From contig CAWAOX010000014.1 of the NCBI GenBank assembly GCA_963783835.1, positions 314,474-378,473 on the forward strand: a stretch of DNA of 64,000 bases, in the 5' to 3' direction. The position numbers and the translations under genes were made by a program. The notes below the pieces were generated by a model. The model made no database searches. It worked only from the letters and a program-made list of their open reading frames with translations, and was not told where the DNA came from. Below are positions 25,380-34,365 of the stretch, piece by piece (the first letter of the stretch is position 1; each line of letters begins with the position of its first letter). This stretch comes from CAIQPS01 sp963783835 (lineage in GTDB: Bacteria; Actinomycetota; Thermoleophilia; RBG-16-64-13).

Positions 25380-27263
25380 ATGTCCGAGACCCCCCAAGCC
25401 CAAGGCGAGACGCTGCGTCAACGACTGGTGCGAGGCCCGTTGGACGCAGGGACGGCCTTGGCCATTCTCGAGCAATTGCTCACGGCTCTCGAGCCCGTTC
25501 ACCGGCGCGGAGCCGTTCACGGCCGCATCACGCCTGACGGCATCTACCTCAGCCCGGATGGCAGCGCCACTCTTTCCGGGCTGGAGACGGCAGGAACCAG
25601 CGATGACCCCGGCACGATGGCAGACGGCCGGCTTCCCGACGACCCGGGCTACATGGCTCCCGAACAGATCAGCGCCGACTTTGTGGACGCTCGGGCGGAC
25701 GTTTTCGCCCTGGGGGTCATAGCGTACGAGATGCTGATCGGGAGGAATCCGTTTTGGGCAGGTGAGGGAGCGCCGCCCGGGACGGTGGTGTACCGGATCG
25801 TCTACAGGCCCTACCCTGAGATCGCCCCGGGAGTGATACCCGGTTTGACCGAAGGTGTTCGAGGCGTCATCACGGCCGCTATGGCCAAGGACGCTCGAAC
25901 CCGCTTCGCCGACGCCCAGAGCTTCCTCGAGGCATTGGTGGGGGCTCGCTCCTCGTTCGAGGGAGCTGCGCAGGCCGCGGTAGCCGGGGCTGTTCTGTGG
26001 CCGGACGAGAGTCGCCACTTCGGAGACGCTTTCGCAGATTGGGTCTTCGAGGCCCGGCGCAGTTGGGGCCCCTATTTCGCGGCGGCGAGCATCGTGATCG
26101 TGGGTCTGGTGGTCGTGCTCCTGGTGGTTCTCTACAGAGCGCAAGTCACGAGTGCCACCGAAACGACAGCGGTCGCGTCGAGCGTGAGCACGTCCACCAC
26201 GTCAGCCACGCTGCCGGTGGAGGTCGTCGCGACGAGTATCAGCGAAGTCTCGACCACGACAACCAGCACGACGATCCCCGCGTCGACGACGAGCAGCGTG
26301 AGCACCACGACCACTGTTCAGGCCAAGCTTGCGGCGACCGTGACGCTGAGTGCACTCTCCTCCACCTACAGCGGTTCGCCAATCCGGGCTTCGGCTAAGA
26401 CGAATCCCGAGGGCCTCAAGATCAGCATCGCGTACAGCCAGGCGGGCGAAGCCGTTACCTCTCCGACAAATGCCGGCACCTATGAGGTGACTGCGACAAT
26501 CGACGACGCCCAGTACCAAGGCACGGCCACCGGCACACTTACGATAGCCAAGAGGAATCCCACGATCGATGTGCGCGGCTGGAGCGGGACCTACACAGGT
26601 GGGGCCCACCGGGCCAGCGGCACTGCCACCGGAGTCAAGGGTGAGAACCTTAGCTCCCGCTTGAGCTTCACCGACAGCTATACAAACGTGCCGGGCGGCT
26701 ACGCACACTGGACCTTCAGCGGGAACAACAACTACAACAGTGCCAGCGGCAGCGTTCCCATCGTCATAAGGAAGGCGAACGCGAGCATCAGCGTCGCTGG
26801 GTACAACCGCGCCTACGACGGCCGTTCCCACGGGGCGACGCTTACCTACGCCAGGGGAGCAGGGGGAGAGAATCTGAGCAGCCTCATGACCATTGGAGCA
26901 GCAAATCTACACCAATGTGCCTGGTGGCCCCGCGCTTTGGAGCTTCAAAGGGAACGGGAACTACAACAGTGCCAGCGGCAGCGTCTCCATCGTTATCAGC
27001 AAGGCGAACGCCACGATCCGCGCCTCAGGCTGGAGCGGCGAGTACGACGGCTACTACACGGCGCTGAGGGTTCGGCCACCGGGGCATTGGGCGAGAGTCT
27101 GAGCGGCCTGCTCAATCTTGGTGCGAGCTTCAGAGACGTCGGTAGCCACACGGCTTCCTGGACCTTTGCCGGCAACAGCAACTACAACAGCGACTCAGGA
27201 AGCGTTTCCATAGTCATCTCGGAGCCTCCCACCACCACGACCACGGAGCCACCGGCTCCTTAG
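25380..27263 (+). CDS. Membrane pseudokinase with extracellular MBG-like repeats
   Basis: 627 residues as read. Residues 1-200 match the C-lobe of bacterial Ser/Thr kinases (DDPGYMAPEQI, then DVFALGVIAYEMLIGRNPFW). There is no glycine loop or VAIK lysine, HRDxKPxN is replaced by VHGRITPDG, and DFG is replaced by SGLE, so it should be catalytically dead. A membrane helix (YFAAASIVIVGLVVVLLVVL) and a Ser/Thr-rich linker follow. Then come about four repeats of the MBG type (YSGSPIRASAKTN, YTGGAHRAS, YDGRSHGA, YNSASGSVSIVI). Between about 26905 and 27065 the repeat sequence lies in another frame, so two compensating indels are likely. Divergent from moxR. A sensor or adhesin role is inferred. Confidence 0.78.
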   Translation: MSETPQAQGETLRQRLVRGPLDAGTALAILEQLLTALEPVHRRGAVHGRITPDGIYLSPDGSATLSGLETAGTSDDPGTMADGRLPDDPGYMAPEQISADFVDARADVFALGVIAYEMLIGRNPFWAGEGAPPGTVVYRIVYRPYPEIAPGVIPGLTEGVRGVITAAMAKDARTRFADAQSFLEALVGARSSFEGAAQAAVAGAVLWPDESRHFGDAFADWVFEARRSWGPYFAAASIVIVGLVVVLLVVLYRAQVTSATETTAVASSVSTSTTSATLPVEVVATSISEVSTTTTSTTIPASTTSSVSTTTTVQAKLAATVTLSALSSTYSGSPIRASAKTNPEGLKISIAYSQAGEAVTSPTNAGTYEVTATIDDAQYQGTATGTLTIAKRNPTIDVRGWSGTYTGGAHRASGTATGVKGENLSSRLSFTDSYTNVPGGYAHWTFSGNNNYNSASGSVPIVIRKANASISVAGYNRAYDGRSHGATLTYARGAGGENLSSLMTIGAANLHQCAWWPRALELQRERELQQCQRQRLHRYQQGERHDPRLRLERRVRRLLHGAEGSATGALGESLSGLLNLGASFRDVGSHTASWTFAGNSNYNSDSGSVSIVISEPPTTTTTEPPAP

Positions 27264-27292
27264 TCCTGGCGCTCCCCTCTCGCGCCCGCTCC

Positions 27293-27321
27293 TTGAAGTT
27301 CCCCCTGCGTACCACTACACT
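27293..27321 (+). promoter_or_regulatory. Predicted promoter of the ileS T-box transcript
   Basis: TTGAAG at 27293-27298 and TACACT at 27316-27321 are 17 bp apart. They lie just before the first T-box stem, so transcription would start near 27328. Confidence 0.5.
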
Positions 27322-27327
27322 ACCCGG

Positions 27328-27751
27328 GCGCAAAGGCGATGACGGGAACGAGTAGGCGTTGCTCTTCTCGCGAGCGAACCGGGGATGGTGTGAGCCCGGT
27401 GAGAATCAGCGACTGAATATCATCCCCGAGCCGCCAGCCGAACGGCCGAGCCGCCGGCCGCGGGCATAGCCCGCCGCTGGTTGGACGACAAGCACAGGTC
27501 GCCGTGTCATCGCGGACCTGCAGCCAAGTAGACCTGGACGGGTCCTTCCCGTAACAGAAGGGGGGCGTAGCCGCCATCGGCCCCAACCGCGTGATCGCGT
27601 GGGGGCCACGGGGGCGCGTCCGCAGAGAGGGTCGAGTGCCGGCAACGGCGCCCGGCCAAGTAGGGTGGTACCGCGGGTCACGTCCCGTCCCTACGTGCAG
27701 CCCCGCCGGCATGCCGGCAGGCGCAGCGCGGGGCGGGGCGTATTTGTTTTT
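27328..27751 (+). ncRNA. T-box riboswitch (Ile, AUC specifier) upstream of ileS
   Basis: The core T-box AGGGTGGTACCGCGG at 27662-27676 is followed by the pairing segment CGTCCCT, as in the standard antiterminator. Stem I begins about 27330 and contains an AGTAGG loop-E-like element (27351-27356). A GAATATCA specifier-loop sequence presents AUC (27419-27421), an isoleucine codon matching the downstream gene. A GC hairpin with a T-tract follows. Uncharged tRNA-Ile should stabilise the antiterminator and permit ileS transcription. The region between 27430 and 27640 is longer than the minimal T-box and includes extra GC-rich helices. Confidence 0.88.
27700..27751 (+). terminator. T-box-associated intrinsic terminator
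   Basis: GCCCCGCC (27700-27707) pairs with GGCGGGGC (27732-27739), and the T-rich run TATTTGTTTTT follows at 27741-27751. Flanking TACG/CGTA can extend the stem. This supports transcriptional rather than purely translational control. Confidence 0.75.
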
Positions 27752-27862
27752 GGGGCAAGGTTCGCCGAGCGGGCGATGGGCGGCGGCGCAGGACGGCGCC
27801 GGGCGGCAACGGGACCGCCGCACCTCGCCGGTTCGCTTCGGCGCCGCCGACTAGGAGGACAT

Positions 27863-30800
27863 ATGGCAGGTCAGTATCGACCGGTGGACACAGGACAGAG
27901 CTTCCCCGCCCTGGAGGAGCGGATCCTCGGCTGGTGGAAAGAGCGCTCCATTTTCAAGAAGAGCCTCGAACTGCGGGCCGGCAACCCGGAATGGGTGTTC
28001 TATGAGGGTCCCCCCACGGCCAACGGCAAGCCCGGCGTCCACCACGTGCTGGCCCGGGTGTTCAAGGACATCTACCCGCGCTACAGGACAATGCGCGGCT
28101 TCTACGTCGGCCGCAAGGGCGGCTGGGACTGCCACGGCCTGCCGGTAGAACTGGAGATCGAGAAGCGGCTCGGCTTCGACCACAAGGAACAGATCGAGGC
28201 CTACGGCGTGGCCGAGTTCAACCAGCAGTGCCGGGAGTCGGTGACCGCCTACGTGGACGAATGGAACCGAATGACCGAGCGCATCGGGATGTGGCTGGAC
28301 CTGGACGACGCCTACATGACGATGACCGACGGGTACATCGAGTCCGTGTGGTGGATCTTGTCGGAGTTCGCGAAGCAGGACCTCTTGTACGAGGGGTACA
28401 AAGTGGTCCCTTACTGCCCGCGTTGCGGCACGGCGCTATCGTCGCACGAGGTGGCGTCGGGCTATCAGATGGTCGTCGATCCGTCGGTGTTCGTTCGCTT
28501 CCCGCTGGTCGCCGAAGGCGCGGCGCCGACTGATGGCCGGGGCGTCGCGGCCGACCGCCTTCCGGTCTCACTCCTGGTGTGGACGACCACCCCCTGGACC
28601 CTCATCTCCAACGTGGCGGCGGCCGTGGGCGCGGGCATCGAGTATGCGCAGGCCAAGCTTGGGGACGAGCACCTCATCTTGGCCGCCGACCTGGTCACCG
28701 CCGTCCTTGGCCCCGAAGCCGTCATCGAGCAGACGTTTCCCGGTTCTACTCTGGTCGGCCGCCACTATCTGCCGCCCTACCAGTTCGTCACCCCCGACAA
28801 GCCGGCTTGGCGAATCGTAGCGGCGGAGTACGTCGCCACCGACGAGGGTACCGGTATCGTCCATACCGCTCCCGCCTTCGGCGCCGACGACATGATCACC
28901 GGCCAGGCTAACGACCTGCCGGTCGTCATGCCCGTGGACGAGGAGGCCAAGTTCACGGCCGAGATCACCCCCTGGGCCGGCATGTTCGTCAAAGACGCCG
29001 ACAACGGCATCATGGACGATCTCGAGGCCCGCGGTCTACTCTTCGCCCGGCAGCCGTACGAGCACAACTATCCCTTCTGCTGGCGCTGCGACACGCCCCT
29101 CATCTACTACGCCAAGTCCTCCTGGTACGTCCGGACTACCGCCCGCAAAGACGCGGTGCTGGGCGCCAACGAGGAGGTCACCTGGCATCCCGATCACCTC
29201 AAACACGGGCGCTTCGGCAAGTGGCTCGAGAACAACATCGACTGGTCCCTCTCCCGCGACCGCTACTGGGGCACACCGCTGCCCGTCTGGCGCTGCGACA
29301 ATGGCCACGACACCGTCGTCGGCTCCCGCGAAGAGCTGGGCAAGCTGGCCGGCGCCGACCTCTCCACGCTCGAACTCCATCGCCCCTTCGTGGATGAAGT
29401 CATCTTTGCCTGCCCCGAGTGCGGTGCCGAAGCCAAGCGCGTGGCCGCCGTCATCGACGCCTGGTTCGATTCGGGGTCGATGCCCGTGGCCCAGTGGCAT
29501 TACCCGTTCGAGAACCGGGACATGTTCGAAAAGCGCTTCCCCGCCGACTACATCTGCGAGGCCATCGACCAGACCCGGGGCTGGTTCTACAGCCTCATCG
29601 CCATCAGCGCCCTGCTCACCGGGCACACCTGCTACCGCAACGTGCTCTGCCTGGGCCACATCCTGGACAGCGAGGGCCGCAAGATGTCCAAGCGGCTCGG
29701 CAACGTCGTCGACCCCTGGGCCATCCTGGACAAGCAAGGCGCCGACGCCCTGCGCTGGTATTTGTTCACCTCCAGCTCCCCCTGGTTCCCGCGCCGCTTC
29801 GGTCCGGAGAATCTCGACGAGGTCATCCGTAAATTCATGCTGACCCTTTGGAACACCTACTCGTTCTACACGCTCTACGCCAACATCGACGGTTTCGACC
29901 CGGCCGCGCACGACGTGCCCGTGGCCGAGCGCGCCCTCATGGACCGCTGGATCCTGGGGGACCTGCACATCCTGGTGAAGAAGGTCACCGCCGAACTCGA
30001 CGATTACGATGCTTTCGCCGCCGGCCGGGCCATCGCCGACTTCGTGGACGAGCTCTCCAACTGGTACGTGCGACGCAGCCGCCGCCGCTTCTGGAAGAGC
30101 GAGGCCGACGCCGACAAGATCGCCGCCTACCTCACCTTGAACGAATGCCTGGTGACCGTGGCCGAGCTGCTGGCGCCTTTCACGCCGTTCCTCGCCGAGG
30201 AGCTCTATCAAAATCTGGTGGCCGAACGTTCGCCGGAGGCGCCGGAGTCGGTGCATCTCGTGGATTGGCCCGCTGCCGACGAAGCCCTCGTCGATCACGA
30301 TCTGTCCCTCCGGATGGCCGTCGCCCGGCAGGTAGTCAATCTGGGCCGCGCCGCCCGCAACGCCTCCCAGATCAAGACCCGCCAGCCCATCGAGGTGGCT
30401 GTGGTCGCCTGCCGCGCCAAGGAGCGGGCTGCGGTGGAGAGCTTGGCTGCGGTGGTAGCCGAGGAGCTGAACGTAAAAAGGATCGATTTCGTGGAATCGG
30501 CGAGCGAGCTGGTGAGCTACGTGATCAAGCCCAACTACCGCACGCTGGGACCGAAGTTCGGCAAGAACATGCCGGCGGTCGCGGCGGCTGTCGCCGCCCT
30601 CCCGGCCGATGAGACCGGGGACCGGCTGGCCGCGGGGCGCTCGGTGATGGTCCTCGTGCCGTCGGCGATCGAAGTCGGGCCGGGCGAACCCGACGGCCTG
30701 ATGGCGCCGCCTGTCCGCGAGTACGAGTTCGCCCCCGACGACTTCGTCGTAGAGACGCACGAGCGCGAAGGCTTCAAGGTAGAACGCGAAGGCGGCATCG

Positions 30801-31141
30801 CCGTGGCCATCTCGACCGTCTTGTCGCCCGAACTGCTCGGCGAAGGCCTGGCCCGCGAGCTGGTCCACCACATCCAGAACACCCGCAGGGCGGCCGACTT
30901 CCAGATCGACGACCGCATCCACCTGCGCATCGCCGGCCCGGCCGAGGTCGCCGAGATGCTGGCGGTCCACGGCGACTGGGTGAAGAAGGAGACGCTGGCG
31001 GTCAGCCTTGAAGTGAAGGGCGCCGATGAGGCGCCGCCCGGCGACGAACAAGCACCGGCCGGCGCCGAAGGCGCCTACCGCGAATCCCTGAAGGTAAACG
31101 CGTTGTCGGTCACAGTGGAGGTTCGGAAGGCCCAGGCGTGA
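27863..31141 (+). CDS. ileS: Isoleucyl-tRNA synthetase, long type (GxHH signature)
   Basis: 1092 residues from the ATG at 27863 (CTAGGAGG 4-5 nt upstream). The upstream open frame is T-box RNA, not protein. The class I signature reads GPPTANGKPGVHHVLARVFK, with GVHH in place of the common HxGH, a form I recall from Bacteroidetes-like long IleS. The KMSKS loop is KMSKRLGN, preceded by VLCLGHILDSEG. Cys pairs CPRCG, CWRCD and CPECG could bind zinc. The C-terminal anticodon-binding and DUF5915-like region is complete. It charges tRNA-Ile and is regulated by the T-box. It overlaps tagD by 4 nt. Confidence 0.96.
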   Translation: MAGQYRPVDTGQSFPALEERILGWWKERSIFKKSLELRAGNPEWVFYEGPPTANGKPGVHHVLARVFKDIYPRYRTMRGFYVGRKGGWDCHGLPVELEIEKRLGFDHKEQIEAYGVAEFNQQCRESVTAYVDEWNRMTERIGMWLDLDDAYMTMTDGYIESVWWILSEFAKQDLLYEGYKVVPYCPRCGTALSSHEVASGYQMVVDPSVFVRFPLVAEGAAPTDGRGVAADRLPVSLLVWTTTPWTLISNVAAAVGAGIEYAQAKLGDEHLILAADLVTAVLGPEAVIEQTFPGSTLVGRHYLPPYQFVTPDKPAWRIVAAEYVATDEGTGIVHTAPAFGADDMITGQANDLPVVMPVDEEAKFTAEITPWAGMFVKDADNGIMDDLEARGLLFARQPYEHNYPFCWRCDTPLIYYAKSSWYVRTTARKDAVLGANEEVTWHPDHLKHGRFGKWLENNIDWSLSRDRYWGTPLPVWRCDNGHDTVVGSREELGKLAGADLSTLELHRPFVDEVIFACPECGAEAKRVAAVIDAWFDSGSMPVAQWHYPFENRDMFEKRFPADYICEAIDQTRGWFYSLIAISALLTGHTCYRNVLCLGHILDSEGRKMSKRLGNVVDPWAILDKQGADALRWYLFTSSSPWFPRRFGPENLDEVIRKFMLTLWNTYSFYTLYANIDGFDPAAHDVPVAERALMDRWILGDLHILVKKVTAELDDYDAFAAGRAIADFVDELSNWYVRRSRRRFWKSEADADKIAAYLTLNECLVTVAELLAPFTPFLAEELYQNLVAERSPEAPESVHLVDWPAADEALVDHDLSLRMAVARQVVNLGRAARNASQIKTRQPIEVAVVACRAKERAAVESLAAVVAEELNVKRIDFVESASELVSYVIKPNYRTLGPKFGKNMPAVAAAVAALPADETGDRLAAGRSVMVLVPSAIEVGPGEPDGLMAPPVREYEFAPDDFVVETHEREGFKVEREGGIAVAISTVLSPELLGEGLARELVHHIQNTRRAADFQIDDRIHLRIAGPAEVAEMLAVHGDWVKKETLAVSLEVKGADEAPPGDEQAPAGAEGAYRESLKVNALSVTVEVRKAQA

Positions 31142-31539
31142 AGACCGTGCTGACATACGGCACCTACGATCTGCTGCACAAGGGTCACGTGTTGCTGCTT
31201 GAACGCGCCAGACAATTGGGCGATGAGTTGATAGTGGGGCTCTCCACCGACGCCTTCAACGCGGTGAAGGGAAAGAGTTGCTGTTACTCATACGAGGACC
31301 GCTTCTTGATCCTTTCGGCGATCAAATACGTGGACAGGATCATCCCGGAGGATACCTGGGAGCAGAAGGTCGACGACATCAAGCGATTCAACGTTGATGT
31401 GTTCGTCATGGGTGACGACTGGCAGGGCAAGTTCGATCATCTGCGCGAATACTGCGAGGTGGTCTATCTGCCTCGAACGGAAGATGTGTCGACCACCTTG
31501 GTCATAGAGTCGATCAGCAAGAGGGGAACGATCGTGTGA
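31138..31539 (+). CDS. tagD: Glycerol-3-phosphate cytidylyltransferase-like (TagD family)
   Basis: 133 residues from a GTG at 31138 overlapping the ileS stop. The nucleotidyltransferase signature is YGTYDLLHKGHVLLLERARQ, with the HxGH-type site reading HKGH. The second motif near the end is TEDVSTTLVIESI, matching the family's RTxGISTT region. It probably makes CDP-glycerol from CTP and sn-glycerol 3-phosphate for a wall or capsule polymer. The next gene is a CDP-glycerol transferase-like protein, which supports this substrate. Confidence 0.9.
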   Translation: MKTVLTYGTYDLLHKGHVLLLERARQLGDELIVGLSTDAFNAVKGKSCCYSYEDRFLILSAIKYVDRIIPEDTWEQKVDDIKRFNVDVFVMGDDWQGKFDHLREYCEVVYLPRTEDVSTTLVIESISKRGTIV

Positions 31540-32684
31540 ATCGGGATCTCAGGTCCGCAAAGAAGATCGCCAAGAAGAGCATCAAGTGGCTCGCGTGGCG
31601 CATCTATGTGGTCCTGCCCAAGATCAGGATCGCCGTTCTATCCGGGTTCACGCAGAATGATGACACCGTCGTGGCCCTGGAGCAGGGGTTGCTGAAGGTG
31701 GGGCTGCGAAAGACGGTCGTCCTCGTGCCGCCGGGAGCCCAGGCCCCTTCGACAGGTCTGGGGCCGCGGACCATCGCAGTCAACAAGCGCTCATTTCGCG
31801 GCTTCATGTATTTCGCGTTGGCGAAGTACGTCTTCTTCACTCATGACTGTCTTGTGCACCGGTTCGCCCCGACGGTCGTCTCGGTCAATGTGTGGCACGG
31901 CATGCCCGTCAAACGCATAGGCTGGATGAACGACGAGGGGCCTCTCGTTCCGATCACGCGATACACGGTGGCGACGTCGCCCCTGTGGGCCGAGATCATG
32001 CAGGAATCGTTGCGCCCCGCCGGCGGCACTCTTGTGACCGGACTGCCCCGGAATGACCGCCTGCTGTTGGGCACGACGCGTGTACGGGCGCGGTTGGGGT
32101 GCGAGCCGGGGCCCTCGTGCAAACTCATCGTGTGGCTGCCGACGTTCCGAGGGCAGTGGGAACACGGTACCCACACGCTCGGCGTGGCTGCCGACTCCCT
32201 GCTCGAGTTCAACAGCGTGCTTGAAAGCCACGGAGCGGTGGCGGTGGTCAAGCCGCACCCGATGGCGGTCCCCGATAGGCCGCCGGAGTTGAGTCACTTT
32301 CGATTCATCACGGATGACTGGCTGGAGCAGCAGGGGCTCACTCTCTACGAGCTCTTGGGGGAAGCGGACGCTCTGCTGACGGACGTGTCGAGCGTGTACG
32401 TCGACTATCTGATCTTGGATCGGCCCATCGTGCACCACTTTCCAGACATCCGGGAGTACGAGCTCTCACGTGGGTTCTCCCTCGGTCCCATCGAGGAATA
32501 CCTGGCCGGACCGCTCACCCGGGACTCCGACGAACTCCTTGCCGCCGTCTCCGCGACACTCGAGGGTGAGGACGAGTACTCGGCTCAGCGTCGACGCGTG
32601 CGCGCTCTTTTCCACACCCACTTCGACGGGTCCGCCACCGCGCGTCTGCTCCAGGAACTGGGCCTAGTCCCACATCAACCCTGA
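31536..32684 (+). CDS. CDP-glycerol glycerophosphotransferase-like (TagB/TagF) protein
   Basis: 382 residues from a GTG at 31536, overlapping tagD. Family-typical blocks are VSVNVWHGMPVKRIGWMND, ATSPLWAEIMQESL, VTGLPRNDRLL, WLPTFRGQWEHGTHTLG, VVKPHPMA and LTDVSSVYVDYLILDRPIVH. The catalytic-type His and Asp positions of TagF are present in WHG, KPHP and TDxSS. The N-terminus is basic with no signal peptide, consistent with peripheral membrane binding. It is probably the polymerase or primase for a teichoic-acid-like polymer. No teichoic-acid ABC exporter of TagGH type is recognisable, though another ABC pair lies nearby. Confidence 0.9.
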   Translation: MNRDLRSAKKIAKKSIKWLAWRIYVVLPKIRIAVLSGFTQNDDTVVALEQGLLKVGLRKTVVLVPPGAQAPSTGLGPRTIAVNKRSFRGFMYFALAKYVFFTHDCLVHRFAPTVVSVNVWHGMPVKRIGWMNDEGPLVPITRYTVATSPLWAEIMQESLRPAGGTLVTGLPRNDRLLLGTTRVRARLGCEPGPSCKLIVWLPTFRGQWEHGTHTLGVAADSLLEFNSVLESHGAVAVVKPHPMAVPDRPPELSHFRFITDDWLEQQGLTLYELLGEADALLTDVSSVYVDYLILDRPIVHHFPDIREYELSRGFSLGPIEEYLAGPLTRDSDELLAAVSATLEGEDEYSAQRRRVRALFHTHFDGSATARLLQELGLVPHQP

Positions 32685-32769
32685 TGCGCTCGACATGGTA
32701 GGCTCGTTGCGGAAGGAGCCTTTGCGGCCCGAGCAGGGGCGAAGGGCCTGAGGGAAGGAAGCCACTCCG

Positions 32770-33978
32770 CTGCTTCGGGACGCCGAGATCGTATGTGTTT
32801 CGCCCCACGACTGGGACAAGATGTGGGGGACGGTGCATCAAGTGATGCACCGGCTCGCGCAAGGCAACCGCGTGCTCTACGTCGAGGAGCCGGTCACGAT
32901 GCTGGCCCCCCTCAAGGTCCCGGATCACTGGCGGCGGTGGCAGCACGTTCTTCCACGGCTGCGCAACCCAGAGCCCGGTCTTTGGGTCCTCACCCCTCCG
33001 CCGCTCCTTCCCTTCGCCAACATGAGGCCTGCCATCAACCGCGCCAACCAAGCGGTATTGGCAGGCTATATCCGCTGGGCCATGCGGCGGCTCGAGTTTG
33101 GCGACCGACCGATACTGTGGACCTATCTGCCGAGCTCGGTCCACCTGGTCGACCACTTCGCCGCCACCAAAGGCACCGCGCCCAGGCTCGTGCTGTATCA
33201 CTGTGTGGACGAGCACTCGGCCTTCCCCGGCCTCGTCTCACCCGAAGTGGTGCGGGCCTACGACGACGGCCTTACCCGCAGAGCCGACCTGGTCATAGCT
33301 ACGGCCGACAGCCTCGCTTATCCTCGGCGGTTCCTCAACTCTCATACCTACACGGTATTGAATGCCGCCGATGTCGAGTTGTTCTCTCTCGCTCTCGACC
33401 CGGCGCTACCCGTACCTTCCGATCTGGCGGCGATCCCGGCGCCGCGCTTGGTGATAGCAGGCGCCCTCGACTACCGGGTAGATCTTCAGGCCCTCGAGAT
33501 CCTCGCCCAGGCCGACGCCTCCTGGCAGATCGTTCTCATCGGTCCCGTGAAATCCGGTCAACTCGACGCAATGCGGCTGCGGCGGCCGGCAAATACGCAC
33601 TTTCTCGGCGAGAAGCCCTACGCCGAACTGCCCGGCTATCTCAAAGGCGCTTCGGTGGCGCTCATTCCCTACGTTCGCAGCACGTTGACCAAGGCGATCT
33701 TCCCGTTGAAGCTCTTCGAGTACCTGGCAGCCGGAGTACCGGTGGTCGTCGGGGGCCTTCCCGAACTGCGCCGCTTCGGCGACATCATCGGGGTGGCGGA
33801 GACTGTCGACGACTATCCGAGCTTGGTGCGCCGCGCTCTCGCTGAGGACACACCCGAAAAGCGGTTCGTCCGAACCACTTTCGCCGCGCGGAACACGTGG
33901 GACGGTCGAGTGGAAGACATATCCCGGCTGGTGGAAGAGGCGCTGCAGCGCCGGATGACCGAGACCGGTGGAGCATGA
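32770..33978 (+). CDS. Glycosyltransferase (GT4-like), apparent CTG start
   Basis: 402 residues if the CTG at 32770 is used (LLRDAEIVCVSPHDWDKMWG), with GGGAAGGAAG about 9 nt upstream. The in-frame ATG at 32821 would delete the first Rossmann strand, which is normally required. An in-frame TGA at 32749-32751 blocks earlier starts. GT-B features are DLVIATADSLAYPRRFLN, TVLNAADVELF, RLVIAGALDYRVDLQAL, IGPVKSGQLDAMRLRRPANT and KAIFPLKLFEYLAAGVPVVV. The acceptor is unknown; a wall or surface polysaccharide fits the context. Confidence 0.83.
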   Translation: MLRDAEIVCVSPHDWDKMWGTVHQVMHRLAQGNRVLYVEEPVTMLAPLKVPDHWRRWQHVLPRLRNPEPGLWVLTPPPLLPFANMRPAINRANQAVLAGYIRWAMRRLEFGDRPILWTYLPSSVHLVDHFAATKGTAPRLVLYHCVDEHSAFPGLVSPEVVRAYDDGLTRRADLVIATADSLAYPRRFLNSHTYTVLNAADVELFSLALDPALPVPSDLAAIPAPRLVIAGALDYRVDLQALEILAQADASWQIVLIGPVKSGQLDAMRLRRPANTHFLGEKPYAELPGYLKGASVALIPYVRSTLTKAIFPLKLFEYLAAGVPVVVGGLPELRRFGDIIGVAETVDDYPSLVRRALAEDTPEKRFVRTTFAARNTWDGRVEDISRLVEEALQRRMTETGGA

Positions 33979-33981
33979 ACC

Positions 33982-34365
33982 TTGCCCTACCAAGCTGACT
34001 ACGTTCTGCGCCTGATCGAGCAACTGAGCGGCCTCGTTCGCGGAGTGAAGCAGAGGCTCGGTACCGCCAAACCTGCCGAGTCGGAGGAAGTGGCGGGCGG
34101 GGCCATCGGTCTTGTCCTGGGCATGGATCCTCACCTGGCCTCGCGACTGTCTCCGGAAACGCTGGCCGCGATGCTCGGTCTCGCTGACGTCGATCAGCAG
34201 GTCCTGCCGCTGCTCGCCGAAGCCATCGAACTCGACGCCCACGTGCTGGAGGCCGGCGGACGTCCGGCCGAGGCGGAAGCGAGACATGCGCAGGCAGCCG
34301 CGGTGCGGTCGCTCGCCGGGGCCACGTCGCCGCCCGCGCCGCCTTGCTGTACCCTGAGTACCTGA
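33982..34365 (+). CDS. DUF6483-like small helical protein
   Basis: 127 residues from a TTG at 33982, 3 nt after the glycosyltransferase stop, with GGTGGAGC about 10 nt upstream. The opening PYQADYVLRLIEQLSGLVRG resembles DUF6483 proteins, which begin with a short helix ending in a DY..RLIEQ motif. The central part is helical (PETLAAMLGLADVDQQVLPL), with a Cys pair near the C-terminus. It overlaps the following ABC ATPase start by 22 nt, so the end or the next start is approximate. Function unknown. Confidence 0.65.
   Translation: MPYQADYVLRLIEQLSGLVRGVKQRLGTAKPAESEEVAGGAIGLVLGMDPHLASRLSPETLAAMLGLADVDQQVLPLLAEAIELDAHVLEAGGRPAEAEARHAQAAAVRSLAGATSPPAPPCCTLST

Noticed and set aside
24039..26144. 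A 701-residue MoxR with a long N-terminal extension
   Set aside because: The extra part lies antisense to the pseudokinase gene and lacks domains. The ATG at 25223 has a strong ribosome-binding site.
27599..27862. N-terminal extension of ileS by 88 residues
   Set aside because: The region is the T-box and terminator RNA; the extension is Arg/Gly-rich. A good ribosome-binding site precedes the ATG at 27863.
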